Positions 1 through 8,866 of a stretch of DNA of 27,640 nt are shown here, piece after piece. The stretch's first letter is position 1; the number at the start of each line of letters is the position of its first letter. The position numbers and the translations under genes were made by a program. The stretch spans positions 1 to 27,640 of the IMG/VR virus record IMGVR_UViG_3300030061_001164; one strand, written 5' to 3'. Under the pieces are notes generated by a model that was not told the origin of the DNA, ran no database searches, and worked only from the letters and a program-made list of their open reading frames with translations. Source of the stretch: a virus.

Positions 1-183
1 TGTTTCCCCGTCAATGTCGTGAGGGTGACTTCCTTCACAATCAAAAAAGAGTTCACCATACAACTCAGCTTTTTCAATATCTTTATAAACTGGCGTCCCA
101 TCAAGTGTTTTGTCTGGTCTCAATTCCGCTTCCATTAATACGTTTTTTATTTCTTCTAAAACCTCTTTTTGTTCGCACTCAAT
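1..183. repeat. Left copy of terminal near-repeat (pairs with 27458-27640)
   Basis: Aligns without gaps to the last 183 bases of the window with 13 mismatches (about 93% identity). Both copies encode the same stretch of the prohead protease gene, and 12 of the 13 differences are synonymous; the exception is Lys versus Arg. The simplest reading is that the window is a little more than one unit of a circular or concatemeric genome and that its two ends come from slightly different strains. Confidence 0.9.
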
Positions 184-750
184 ACATTCTTCGGCTAAGT
201 CTAAAATGTCTTCTTTCTGCATTTGAATAACCTTGTCAACGAAGAACCCTTCAATACTGAAACCCCTCAATTTTCCCGACTTCACTTGTTGCCACACTTC
301 TTCATTATAAACTTTCATTTTCACAAACCAAGAACCAATTGGCACGTCATTGAATCCGTATAAATTTGACTTGTCGTTTGTGTCTTCTTTTATCCAAGTT
401 TCTATAACAGAAACACCGTCAACATCTCTTTGGTGTTCAACAGTTGCTTTGTTGTTTTTAAGACCATTCATAAAAAGCTCTTGTGCTTTTTCAATAGTTT
501 CTTTTGAAAAGAAAACAAGATACTCTCCTTCTTCTTCACAATAGCGTGGTATCTCTTTTTCTGGTATTAGTGCAACACCGACAAGCGTCTTTTTTTCTTC
601 GTCTATTTTAGCCATTGAAATAAAACCGTCTTTGTTTAGTGCCACCCACCCACGTTCTATTGCTGGATTGTGAACAAGACTGATTGCTTGTATCCCGTAG
701 ATTTCTTCGGTTTCGTCAATGATTAATTCTACAATTTTTGGTTTTTTCAT
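1..750 (-). CDS. XkdF-like prohead serine protease, N-terminal 250 codons
   Basis: Capsid maturation protease that would cleave scaffold and head proteins during prohead assembly. The visible part starts at ATG 750 (MKKPKIVELI) and is open to base 1. Conserved XkdF-type blocks are visible: a TVEHQ segment carrying the likely catalytic histidine, a GVSVIETWI strand, and LRGFSIEGFF, which carries the likely catalytic serine. The gene is cut by the window edge. Its missing C-terminus is present at 27640-27251, and joining the two through the 183-base overlap gives a protein of about 318 aa. It is followed in transcription order by scaffold and capsid genes, the usual place for this protease. A copy of the phage promoter motif lies just upstream at 759-791, 8 bases from the ATG. 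Confidence 0.85.
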   Translation of the reverse strand, partial: MKKPKIVELIIDETEEIYGIQAISLVHNPAIERGWVALNKDGFISMAKIDEEKKTLVGVALIPEKEIPRYCEEEGEYLVFFSKETIEKAQELFMNGLKNNKATVEHQRDVDGVSVIETWIKEDTNDKSNLYGFNDVPIGSWFVKMKVYNEEVWQQVKSGKLRGFSIEGFFVDKVIQMQKEDILDLAEECIECEQKEVLEEIKNVLMEAELRPDKTLDGTPVYKDIEKAELYGELFFDCEGSHPHDIDGET

Positions 751-758
751 TTGATTGA

Positions 759-793
759 TTTTTTATAAATATAAATATCTTTATTTTGTTTAC
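759..793 (-). promoter_or_regulatory. Putative phage-type promoter, site 1 (protease)
   Basis: On the minus strand this reads GTAAACAAAA, ten bases, then TATATTTATAAAAAA, then eight bases to the protease ATG. The same arrangement with the same 10-base gap occurs at 9378-9412 and 24787-24821, and with small changes at 27201-27233. TATATTTA resembles the Bacteroidota -7 box (TAnnTTTG) without its last G. The upstream half overlaps the stop codon of the tape measure gene. Confidence 0.65.
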
Positions 794-2307
794 TACAATG
801 TTGATTGAATTTCAAGTTCTTCTTGCAATGCTTGTGAGTTAGATATATCATTTTCAACAACATACGCTTGGACTGGTTGCATACTGTTTGGATTTTGTGT
901 GACCGACAAAAGTTGATTAGGTGTTAATGAAAAACTTTGTGACGGCTGATCTCTTGTGGTTGATGGAACTGAACCACCGCCACCACTTGAACCACCCCCC
1001 GCAGTTCTTTCCACACTTGTTGATTTTATTTTAGCAACATTTCTCAAACCACTTGCAATGATAGCACCCGCAGAAATAGCACCAAAGATCCCCCCTTGTC
1101 CAAGTGCTTTATTCGCCCCAAGATAGGTGTCTATTAATGCTTGACCAATTGCCATTGCTTTTCCAGCTTTGCTTTCTTCACCAAGTATTTTCCCCAAGTC
1201 ACCCATTGCCCCACCTATCAAAGCAACTTTTTGATTCGCTTCTAATTCTGACCAAGACAATCTTTGTTTAGTGTTTGATTCTGTTTTTTCTGTCAACTCT
1301 TTTTCAAGGTCTGTTTGTTCTTTTAGAAGTGAATTTATATTGGTCATTTGTTCAGACTTTTGACCTGTGATTCTTTCTTCTAAGTCTGTTAATTCTGTTT
1401 TAGCATTTATAAGAGCAACTTGCAAATCTACATTGTCTTTATTTTGGTCGGCTTCCATTTGTGCAAGTTCTATTTTTTTCAATGCTAAACTTCTTTCTTC
1501 TTCAAATTGTTCATCAAGAATCCTTCCAAGTTCTTCGTTTGCTTTTATTCTTTCTTCTATTGTTTTACTAACGTCATCACGAATTTGTCTTTGAACCTCT
1601 GCTTCTTTTTGGTATTGCAACTGTAACCCCCTTTGTGTGGCTTCTGCAAGTTTCACTTCTTTTCTTAATTCTGTTATTCTTTTGCCATACTCTTTTGCTT
1701 CTTTGCTTGTGTTTTTTAATTCTTTGGCGGTGTTTTTAAATGTTTCTGCAATCTTGCTTTGCTGAACTTCGTCAAGCCCCGTGTGTAATTGAATAAATGC
1801 CGTTCCCGCTTCGGACGCACCCTCTTTTATTAAGTCTAAATCTCTTTTAAAAACGCCTTTTATAACTTTACCCAACGCCCCAAAAGTGTCAATCAAACCT
1901 TCTATTCTATTGACAATGTTTTCTTTCAATGCTTTCCATAACGACTTGATTGCTTCTTGCGGACTGTCAAAAGCACTTGTCATTTTTTGACCAAATTCAA
2001 CGACATTGTTTATTACACTTGTAAAAATAAAACTAAGACTTTCAGTCGCAACAGACACTCTATCCATAATGACTTGATTTTGTCCAAGCATATCTTTTAA
2101 TTTGACAAATGCCGAAACAACTAAACCAATGCCCATAGCTTTGAAAGCTAAGCCAACGGCATTAACACCACCACTCAAGCTTTTAAACCCGCCTTCTGAT
2201 TCTTTTACGCTTTCCCCTAAGCCTTTGACATCATCTTCTAATTTTTTAATGTCTCCCGTTGCTTTTTGTGTTTTAAAATTTACGTTTACGTTTACGTCTT
2301 GAGCCAT
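793..2307 (-). CDS. Tail tape measure protein (short)
   Basis: The 504-aa protein sets tail length and is threaded through the tail tube. An N-terminal start MAQDVNVNVNFKTQKATGDIKKLEDD leads into a hydrophobic stretch (about residues 50-70). A long charged coiled coil follows (about 185-345), then a small-residue hydrophobic segment (IGQALIDTYLGANKALG, about 385-430), and a Gly/Ser-rich linker before the C-terminus. This layout is typical of tape measure proteins from Bacteroidota siphoviruses. At roughly 1.5 angstrom per residue it predicts a tail of about 75 nm. The ATG at 2307 overlaps the end of the 60-aa gene. The position is unusual: it is last in the tail block, after the baseplate genes, and directly before the prohead protease. 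Confidence 0.8.
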   Translation of the reverse strand: MAQDVNVNVNFKTQKATGDIKKLEDDVKGLGESVKESEGGFKSLSGGVNAVGLAFKAMGIGLVVSAFVKLKDMLGQNQVIMDRVSVATESLSFIFTSVINNVVEFGQKMTSAFDSPQEAIKSLWKALKENIVNRIEGLIDTFGALGKVIKGVFKRDLDLIKEGASEAGTAFIQLHTGLDEVQQSKIAETFKNTAKELKNTSKEAKEYGKRITELRKEVKLAEATQRGLQLQYQKEAEVQRQIRDDVSKTIEERIKANEELGRILDEQFEEERSLALKKIELAQMEADQNKDNVDLQVALINAKTELTDLEERITGQKSEQMTNINSLLKEQTDLEKELTEKTESNTKQRLSWSELEANQKVALIGGAMGDLGKILGEESKAGKAMAIGQALIDTYLGANKALGQGGIFGAISAGAIIASGLRNVAKIKSTSVERTAGGGSSGGGGSVPSTTRDQPSQSFSLTPNQLLSVTQNPNSMQPVQAYVVENDISNSQALQEELEIQSTL

Positions 2308-2474
2308 AGTATTCTTTTTATTTCTTTAAACATTCGCTTGAAATTTGTGTGTTTTTCATTCATTCCATATAAAAAATGATAGTCCTTGTCTCCATAAACT
2401 TCAATTGTATTTATGATTTTTAATTGGTTCAACATTAGTGTTGACGATAATTGAATATGTTCTTTTAATTCCAT
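2292..2474 (-). CDS. Small protein between tail hub and tape measure
   Basis: 60 aa, starting MELKEHIQLSSTLMLNQL. It overlaps the hub gene by 10 bases and the tape measure start by 16 bases, so translation is probably coupled. I see no signal peptide or membrane segment, and I do not recognise the family. Its location between two tail genes suggests a small tail component or assembly factor, which is inference only. Confidence 0.65.
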   Translation of the reverse strand: MELKEHIQLSSTLMLNQLKIINTIEVYGDKDYHFLYGMNEKHTNFKRMFKEIKRILWLKT

Positions 2475-5400
2475 AATAAATTTTGATAATTCATTAATGT
2501 TATGTCTGTTGTGTTTTGATATAGGGCAACGACATCTCCTTTTGGTTGTTGCAAATAACTAAGATTTTGAACGGTGATTTGAACATCTAAAGTCCATATT
2601 TTCTCCGTGTCTGCTTGGCTATCTTGCAATCCAAACTTAACTTCTCCGTCACTACCGACTTCAATATTAAGAGTTGAAGCCCTACCCGTTTGAACTATAA
2701 AATAAACAGACGTTCCACCAGCGTCACCAATTTGTGTGGTTGTTCCGCCTTTGTTTACAAACGCAGTAGAATAACCAAAAGATTCGGTGTTCCCTACTAA
2801 ATATGTAGAACTTGTCCCGCCAATTACCGTAGAAATCCCGTTTACTTGAATCATGGTTGTTGAGTCTTGCGGTATAAGTATTCTGCGCATTGATGAATCA
2901 TTTTGTGCATACGCATAACCTTTTGTCGTTCCTTCTGTATTACCTATTAAAATAATCTTATGAGATTCCCCCTCAACTAATGCTGGTGAAGTGACATTTG
3001 TTTTGTATTTAATAGCAATATCGTCACCGTAAAATGGCAACATATTTTGACTATATTTGCCCGTATCTACACCCCTCATCAATGGTTGTTGTCGTCCCCC
3101 GAATTTACCTTCTAAGATCGTTTTCACATCACCTTTGCCAAACATACTAAACGGCATTGTGTCAGTCTTTAAAAAAGGCGGTAAACTATTAGCGTCGGGG
3201 AAACAAGGGTAAAGACCTTGACTTGAAAACGCAGTTCCGCCCCAATCTACTTGTCCGCCTATTGCTTCGCAACAAGCTGGTTCAACATAAAATCCCGAAT
3301 AAGAAGACGTGGTGTCTGGTGTGCAACTTGGGTTTGTGTCTGGACACCAAGTTAAATAGTTTCCGCTTTGACCAACCGCAGTATAAGAACACCCCTCAAC
3401 ATTAAAAGCACTGTCTAAAACCTTAATCAATAAAACCTTTGTTGATGTCTTTGCACCTACTTGATAGTTGTTTATTTCTAAGATTCGCCAATATGTGTCT
3501 TTGATAAACACTTGGTCGTTAAATTTAAAGTCATTAATATCAACCTCATTTAAGTTTAAATAACATTCCATAATTCTTGCGTCAGAACTATATATATCAG
3601 ACAAATAGTCTTGCCAATACAAAAAGAACAATGAGTTTTTTTCCCAACCCGCATTGAAAAATTGATAATTAAAAACGTCTATTTCTGGAACTTGTGGCAT
3701 TGCAAAATTCCAATACAATGATTTATTGGAAGCCGTTAATGTATAAGTCCCCGTTGACGAAATGTCTGGAATGTCGTAAGGTGTGCAAACTGGATAAGTT
3801 GTGAATTGGTGTTTATAAACTATTCCGTTTGAAAAATCGCTTTGATGTAAATTTATAGCGGTTTCCGAACCTTCTATTTCTATCGGTGTTGGAACACCAC
3901 AATAATAAAACAACTTAGGTTTAGTCGCTTGAAGAACTTGTTCAATTGTTCCATCTGAATTTTGTTTGTAGCTAATTTCATATTGAACAACTAAATTTGT
4001 GAGTTGTGTTTCTGTTGTTGATGAACCATTTCTTAGCACTTTTCCGTTTATATATGGCGCAAATATACTTGTGTTTTTAAGCTCTCCTTTTGCAAAATCG
4101 TTGTTTGTTTTATCGTTGTAATACTTTCCATATACATTAGACGAGGGCGTTTCTTCTTTTATAGCTTTGTTCATTAAGTCAACGTCTTCCAAATCGGTAA
4201 AATTTAGAACTCTTTTTTGCAATGAAGTGGTGTCTTTTACAACTCTTTCTTTTGAGATGTCTAACTTGTCTGTCCAATCTTTTGTTGTTCCGCTTGATAT
4301 ATAGTCGTTAAACGGCTCTATAATTAAGTTAGACGGGTCGTTTGGGTCTGTTAGGATAACAAGGTTGAATCGTTCAATTATGTCTTTTAAAAACGCTTTT
4401 TGTGTTATATTGTCATCCATACAAGCTGGAACGTCTATTTCTTGATTGTATTGAGTCAAATTGTAAGCCACCCAATTGGCACTTATTAACGAAGTGAATG
4501 ACTGGTCAAGTGTAGAACTTGGCAAATAGTTTGCGCCAAATATCTGCAAATAGCCATCAGGGTCACCGCCCGTTGTGTCTATTCTTCTGCATGATTCTGG
4601 TTGAAGTTTTATTCTGTATGAGTTTCCGTCGCCGAGACCATTAATGTCAATGACTGGTGAAAAGCTTTGCGAAGCGTAATCACTTGCGTTTGAAAAACTG
4701 GTGAAAGTGACATATCCTCTTGGTATGTAGTTTCCTATTTCTTCATAAGTTGTTGGGTCTACTTGTATAAGATATATATAAATTTTAATAGGTTCGGTTT
4801 GATAGTTGTTGTCTGTCCAACAATTTGTGATGTTTCTTCTTCTTGAACGGAAAAAGATTTGAACAGAATCCATTGTTGAAGACACTTTTGTAAAATAATT
4901 ATAAATAGGTCGCCAAGCACTTTGAGGGTCTGACAATTCTTGAGGTGCTAAAAAAGTTACTTTTCCAAAAGATTTACAAGAACCCCCCTCTCCTGAAGGT
5001 ATTACACAAGTCCCGTAAGTTGCCGTAGCAATTGCCTGAATGTTACCCGCTGGAATAGAAACACCCGTATTTGATGACGGAAGTTCTGGTGCGCCAAGTG
5101 AGTTTGCCGTTGTCATAAATAGCTTAGAAAAGTATTTTTCAGAAGCATAATCACCAGTCCCGTCAATAAAGCTTGAAGTGTAAGAAAACCCAGCTTTTGC
5201 AATCAATCTTTTTAATAAGTATTTAATTTGAATTGCTGGTCGTAGTTGTTCTATTGGAACTTTCTTTTCCCAAGCATTAGTTCCCGTAGTGTTATTCATA
5301 GCAAGGTATTCATTTGATCCACTATTAAAATAGAAGTTTGGAACAGACACTTGCAAAGGATACATTAACTGTTGAACGTTTGCGTCTGTGTCTCTTAATG

Positions 5401-5923
5401 AAACGCCTGACACATTTTGAAAACTACTACTTGAACCGTCCCAAGAGTCTTTGATATTGTCAGAAGTAAAAGTGTGATTAAGGTCACGACTGTAACTACC
5501 GTCAGTTTCTAAGAACACATCTTGAAGCTTTTGTTCTCCTATAACACCAAACAACGTTGCAGTGTTAGACATCAAAACAACTTCGTAAACTTCGGCTTTT
5601 TTATATATAGATTTAAGCTGAATATACCCTTCAAATTGTGGCACTGAACCAACCATAAGTGTTGCGTCAAACTTTTTACTTGCACTAAAGACAAGAGTTT
5701 CCAAATTTACATCAAACCAATTTTCAAAGAACTCATTGTTTTTAGTTGTGAATGGAAGCTTGAATGTTTGAGAGTAACTCGCTTTCCTTGTTTCTGGATT
5801 CTTAATATCTGAAAACCTAAAGTTCAACGGAACATTAGGATTGCTCATCAATTCCAGTTCGTAGGTAGATTCAACCGTTGAAGAAGTTGTTGCTTTTCTA
5901 TATGCTATAAGTCTAATTTTCAT
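2465..5923 (-). CDS. Large tail hub / baseplate protein
   Basis: At 1152 aa this is the largest protein in the window. The N-terminus (MKIRLIAYRK) leads into a segment with NPETRKASYSQTFKLP, ENWFDVNLETL and EGYIQLKSIY. This combination recurs in the large tail proteins of Bacteroidota phages, usually taken as the hub or tail-associated protein at the tail tip. A Cys-rich patch near residues 840-930 (GCSYTAV, WCPDTNPSC, EPACCEAIGG, LYPCFPD) probably forms a disulfide- or metal-stabilised module. The C-terminal 200 residues are rich in Gly/Ser/Thr beta-strand sequence, as in receptor-binding or spike domains. It begins one base from the end of the upstream tail gene. A role in host contact is inferred from size and position. 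Confidence 0.7.
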   Translation of the reverse strand: MKIRLIAYRKATTSSTVESTYELELMSNPNVPLNFRFSDIKNPETRKASYSQTFKLPFTTKNNEFFENWFDVNLETLVFSASKKFDATLMVGSVPQFEGYIQLKSIYKKAEVYEVVLMSNTATLFGVIGEQKLQDVFLETDGSYSRDLNHTFTSDNIKDSWDGSSSSFQNVSGVSLRDTDANVQQLMYPLQVSVPNFYFNSGSNEYLAMNNTTGTNAWEKKVPIEQLRPAIQIKYLLKRLIAKAGFSYTSSFIDGTGDYASEKYFSKLFMTTANSLGAPELPSSNTGVSIPAGNIQAIATATYGTCVIPSGEGGSCKSFGKVTFLAPQELSDPQSAWRPIYNYFTKVSSTMDSVQIFFRSRRRNITNCWTDNNYQTEPIKIYIYLIQVDPTTYEEIGNYIPRGYVTFTSFSNASDYASQSFSPVIDINGLGDGNSYRIKLQPESCRRIDTTGGDPDGYLQIFGANYLPSSTLDQSFTSLISANWVAYNLTQYNQEIDVPACMDDNITQKAFLKDIIERFNLVILTDPNDPSNLIIEPFNDYISSGTTKDWTDKLDISKERVVKDTTSLQKRVLNFTDLEDVDLMNKAIKEETPSSNVYGKYYNDKTNNDFAKGELKNTSIFAPYINGKVLRNGSSTTETQLTNLVVQYEISYKQNSDGTIEQVLQATKPKLFYYCGVPTPIEIEGSETAINLHQSDFSNGIVYKHQFTTYPVCTPYDIPDISSTGTYTLTASNKSLYWNFAMPQVPEIDVFNYQFFNAGWEKNSLFFLYWQDYLSDIYSSDARIMECYLNLNEVDINDFKFNDQVFIKDTYWRILEINNYQVGAKTSTKVLLIKVLDSAFNVEGCSYTAVGQSGNYLTWCPDTNPSCTPDTTSSYSGFYVEPACCEAIGGQVDWGGTAFSSQGLYPCFPDANSLPPFLKTDTMPFSMFGKGDVKTILEGKFGGRQQPLMRGVDTGKYSQNMLPFYGDDIAIKYKTNVTSPALVEGESHKIILIGNTEGTTKGYAYAQNDSSMRRILIPQDSTTMIQVNGISTVIGGTSSTYLVGNTESFGYSTAFVNKGGTTTQIGDAGGTSVYFIVQTGRASTLNIEVGSDGEVKFGLQDSQADTEKIWTLDVQITVQNLSYLQQPKGDVVALYQNTTDITLMNYQNLLWN

Positions 5924-7497
5924 TAGTCATTTGTATTAAGTGGATTTGCATATTCTATATTTACAGTATATTGAATCAATTTATCATTAGCATGAGTCTT
6001 TCTTATGAAGCTTGTGTCTGTAATAACAACGGGCTGAGTATACTCATTGTCATCACTTTCAACGACATCAACACGAATTGAAGTGAATAAGCTTTCAAGA
6101 AGTTGTGCTTCTTCTTCTTTTATAAAATCCGTTTCCAAAGTTTCTCTTAATATCGCACCCGTTCTTCTTGTTGTTTTCCCTCGTCCCGTGTTATTATAAG
6201 AATAGTAATCTTGATTAAAAGTTCCCAACATTGATTCATAATTGTCACGGGTTATGTCAATCGTTTGTGTTGATTTCATTGTGAATGAGAAATAATCATA
6301 TCCGCCTTTTGAATTGAACCAAGCTAATCTTCTGTATTTAAATCCTTTACACTTTTGCCCAAACCATTTTGAGACTTTTGCAAAATAATATGGAACAGTT
6401 TCATAGTCGTCATAATCTAATGCACCGCCTTTGACATTTGAATTTGTTGAACAACCTCGTATTGTGTAAAACTTCCAATTGCTGAAATTGGTTGGTTTCG
6501 CTTGACCAGAAGCCGTTGTTCCATCTTCTTGTATGGCGCTAACATTGGAAGTGGTTAAGTTTTTAGGACCACAACCAAAGTATAACAATGACGTGTGTTT
6601 ATTAGGTCCGCCCGTTGGGGGGTCTCCGCCATTAGTTGAAGAATTTTCAATATATTGTTTACTTCCAATTAACGAAGCGTCTGAGTCGTAATATGCAACC
6701 TCTATCCATTTAATGTTGGAATAAAAGCCCGTGTTGTAATTTAAGAAAGCTAATGTGTGATAGTCATTAGCTTCTACAAAATTAACGTATATGTCCGCCG
6801 TTGTTCCAAAATTTATTTTGTGATAGTAATTAGCTGACATGGGTTTGACATCACTTAAAAACAAATTTGTGGCATAAGAACCACGATAAAGACTAAATGA
6901 TTCGGCTGGTTGAATGTATTCTAAACCACCGCCAGTCATTACGGCTCTTGGCGTTGTTAATGGAACAGAAGCTTTTAGCCACCACATTTGATGGTTGACA
7001 GCGTCTCCCGTTACATCTACGGGTGTGGCACTTGCCGAAGTGGAATAGTTCTCATAAGCTTTTATGTATATTAAAATCATTTGTCCTTTTCCCGCAATCT
7101 TGTCTCCGCTTTCACTTAATATCGTTGAAGCTTTATTGACACCCACTTTGTGAATGGTTCTGAATGGTGCTGATGTGTCGTTTTGGTCAAAGACCGTTGG
7201 AACAAGTTGAGAGTTTACAATTTCGTTTAAATCAAAAAATGCTCTTGCGTAATTGTTTGTAACATCTGTCGCATAGCCATTTCGTCTTTGTTTGATCTTA
7301 GCGAGTAAAGTTCCCGTTGAACTATCCTCTCTGACTTCCATTACTAACTTGTAATAAAAATATGCAGAGATGTCATCACTTCTGTATATCATATATCCAC
7401 AAGAGGGTGTGTAATTAGTTAGAACGGGGATTCTGTCCGTTCCTACGGCGGGTGTTGAGTTCCCTTCGTTTGGTTGTTGTATTATTGCAAATGCCAT
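5923..7497 (-). CDS. Baseplate / distal tail-type structural protein
   Basis: 524 aa, MAFAIIQQPNEGNSTPAVGT at the start. The C-terminal third has a run of motifs that I associate with a conserved Bacteroidota phage tail family: TRDNYESMLG, EEAQLLESLFTSIRV, PVVITDTSFIRK and KLIQYTVNIEYAN. The middle is beta-rich with many aromatic residues, as expected for a virion protein. It lies directly upstream of the hub gene, and the two share bases at the junction. The likely role is the ring joining tube and hub, by analogy with distal tail proteins; the exact role is not shown by sequence alone. Confidence 0.65.
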   Translation of the reverse strand: MAFAIIQQPNEGNSTPAVGTDRIPVLTNYTPSCGYMIYRSDDISAYFYYKLVMEVREDSSTGTLLAKIKQRRNGYATDVTNNYARAFFDLNEIVNSQLVPTVFDQNDTSAPFRTIHKVGVNKASTILSESGDKIAGKGQMILIYIKAYENYSTSASATPVDVTGDAVNHQMWWLKASVPLTTPRAVMTGGGLEYIQPAESFSLYRGSYATNLFLSDVKPMSANYYHKINFGTTADIYVNFVEANDYHTLAFLNYNTGFYSNIKWIEVAYYDSDASLIGSKQYIENSSTNGGDPPTGGPNKHTSLLYFGCGPKNLTTSNVSAIQEDGTTASGQAKPTNFSNWKFYTIRGCSTNSNVKGGALDYDDYETVPYYFAKVSKWFGQKCKGFKYRRLAWFNSKGGYDYFSFTMKSTQTIDITRDNYESMLGTFNQDYYSYNNTGRGKTTRRTGAILRETLETDFIKEEEAQLLESLFTSIRVDVVESDDNEYTQPVVITDTSFIRKTHANDKLIQYTVNIEYANPLNTND

Positions 7498-7510
7498 ATT
7501 TTATCTTTTT

Positions 7511-8107
7511 TTATACAAAGTATTCGTCAAATTTAAGTAAGTTTTCTAAGTCTTTTGCAAGTGCTTTTTCCACTTCGTCTGTCATGTCAATTATATTTAA
7601 CAATAATGGCTTAGAAAAGAATCCCGTCCCCTTTAAGCCTTCTTTATATATTGACGTTGCAATTGCTATCTTCATAGCACTTCGTGTTATAAAACGCCCC
7701 TTTGCGTCTCTTGTTCCGTCAAGACCTTTTTTAATAACCCACTTGTCAAGTGCTTTGGTGTTTATCATTTTAAACTTTCCACTAAATTTTGGTAATTGAT
7801 TGAATCCAAAAATAGTGTTCGCCCATTGTCCGTCTTGTCCCTTTAATGTTTTTTTACTTCTTAAAGGTCTTTTGTTTTTAAACCTTTTTCCAGTCCCTTT
7901 TACGCCACTATCTACAAAAGAACCGTAATCGTCCATTTTAAATAGAACACTTGGTCTTGCGGTGAAGTTTCCTTGCACTTCGTATCTAACTGAATTATAC
8001 AAAGAGCCATCTCCCTTCTTGTTTCTTTTTAATCTTCTTTTAGCGTCTTTGACTTGTTTCTTTCCAAATGACGCAAGAGCTAAACGAAAGTTTGTATAAT
8101 CAGCCAT
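7511..8107 (-). CDS. Neck / head-completion protein (HK97 gp10-like by context)
   Basis: 198 aa, very basic, with KKQVKDAKRRLKRNKK near the N-terminus and a FVDSGVKGTGKRFK segment. The 'YG.FVDSGVKGTG' type of motif followed by many lysines is typical of HK97 gp10-like neck or tail-completion proteins in Bacteroidota phages. Its ATG overlaps the stop of the preceding neck gene (TAATG). The two neighbours are another connector-type protein and a baseplate protein, which fits a role at the head-tail interface. Family assignment is from recollection of motifs. Confidence 0.55.
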   Translation of the reverse strand: MADYTNFRLALASFGKKQVKDAKRRLKRNKKGDGSLYNSVRYEVQGNFTARPSVLFKMDDYGSFVDSGVKGTGKRFKNKRPLRSKKTLKGQDGQWANTIFGFNQLPKFSGKFKMINTKALDKWVIKKGLDGTRDAKGRFITRSAMKIAIATSIYKEGLKGTGFFSKPLLLNIIDMTDEVEKALAKDLENLLKFDEYFV

Positions 8108-8604
8108 TATGTGTTGTTAGTTTGTGGAACATTACAAAGGTTATTTTGATTCTGGCAAACGATATTAAAAGTCCCAGCCCAACCCGTAAGCATATTAGAA
8201 AAACGGCTTGTAAATGGCGATAATTGAATCGGCATTTCAAGGTCTGTGCGTTGGTCAGCCCAAGAGCTTGTTTGTGTTGCTTGGACAAAATTAGCAATTA
8301 CGTCTTTAAGAATTAATAACGTTTCAGAATAAGCGTCATTTAGTCCAGTCATATCCTCTTGAATTTGGTCGGCTATTATTACAGTAAATGAATAAGTCAA
8401 CGTTTGTGCGTCCACACTGACTGGTTCTGGCTCTACATACATCAACGGGAATTTAGATAAATCATATTTTTCCAAATCAACATCATTCAAACTACCAGAA
8501 TTGAACGAGTGTATTTCGTGATGGTTTGTCGCAATATCTTCAAACGTGTTTATCATTTGACGATATGTAATATTCATGTATGTGTTGTTATTATCTTGTG
8601 CCAT
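8107..8604 (-). CDS. Probable tail terminator / neck protein
   Basis: 165 aa. It shows the pattern of a common Bacteroidota phage family: an early ITYRQMINTFEDIATNH helix, a FPLMYVEPEP strand, a TYSFTVIIADQI strand, then LNDAYSETLLILKDVIANF. It ends with LSPFTSRFSNMLTGWAGTFNI and a short Cys-containing tail. This alpha/beta layout resembles tail terminator (gpU-like) proteins. The ATG lies inside the last codons of the tail chaperone frame (14-base overlap). Its function is inferred from fold impression and position. Confidence 0.6.
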   Translation of the reverse strand: MAQDNNNTYMNITYRQMINTFEDIATNHHEIHSFNSGSLNDVDLEKYDLSKFPLMYVEPEPVSVDAQTLTYSFTVIIADQIQEDMTGLNDAYSETLLILKDVIANFVQATQTSSWADQRTDLEMPIQLSPFTSRFSNMLTGWAGTFNIVCQNQNNLCNVPQTNNT

Positions 8605-8866
8605 TACTTTGCTCTTTTTCTAAAATAAATTTGTCTTGTTTATACGCCAAGAACGTTAACGCTTTATATATTTTTATTTTTGTCACTTCTTCAAACTTCA
8701 ACAAATCTCCATTTGCTATTTCATAAATAATGGGATACCAGCCCCATTTCTCTTTGTATCTTATGTCCGTTGTCACTCTCCTTTCTGTCTCTTTGCCTTC
8801 GTCTTGCTTTATGTCTGTGGATTCAAAGAGTTGCTTAAATCTTCCAAAAGTATCTCGCCTAAAGAA
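8591..8866 (-). CDS. Tail assembly chaperone T-like domain, made by -1 frameshift
   Basis: This frame is open from the T10 run at 8874-8865 down to 8591. In the same frame a stop (TAA) sits immediately before the T run. The frame is therefore entered naturally by a -1 slip out of the upstream G-like gene, giving a fusion of about 262 aa. A start at GTG 8776 would give only a 61-aa protein (MTTDIRYKEKWGW). The 30 residues upstream of that GTG also read as ordinary protein (RRDTFGRFKQLFESTDIKQ). The domain is helical with WGWYPIIYEIANGD. The layout copies lambda gpG/gpGT, which chaperone the tape measure protein during tail assembly. Confidence 0.75.
   Translation of the reverse strand, partial: FFRRDTFGRFKQLFESTDIKQDEGKETERRVTTDIRYKEKWGWYPIIYEIANGDLLKFEEVTKIKIYKALTFLAYKQDKFILEKEQSNGTR

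Noticed and set aside
960-1020. Gly/Ser-rich segment in the tape measure protein as a possible repeat array
   Set aside because: A short flexible linker, common in these proteins, with no regular DNA repeat unit.
8591-8776. Independent 61-aa gene from GTG 8776
   Set aside because: The frame is open upstream to the slippery run and reads as protein there; a frameshift product explains it better.
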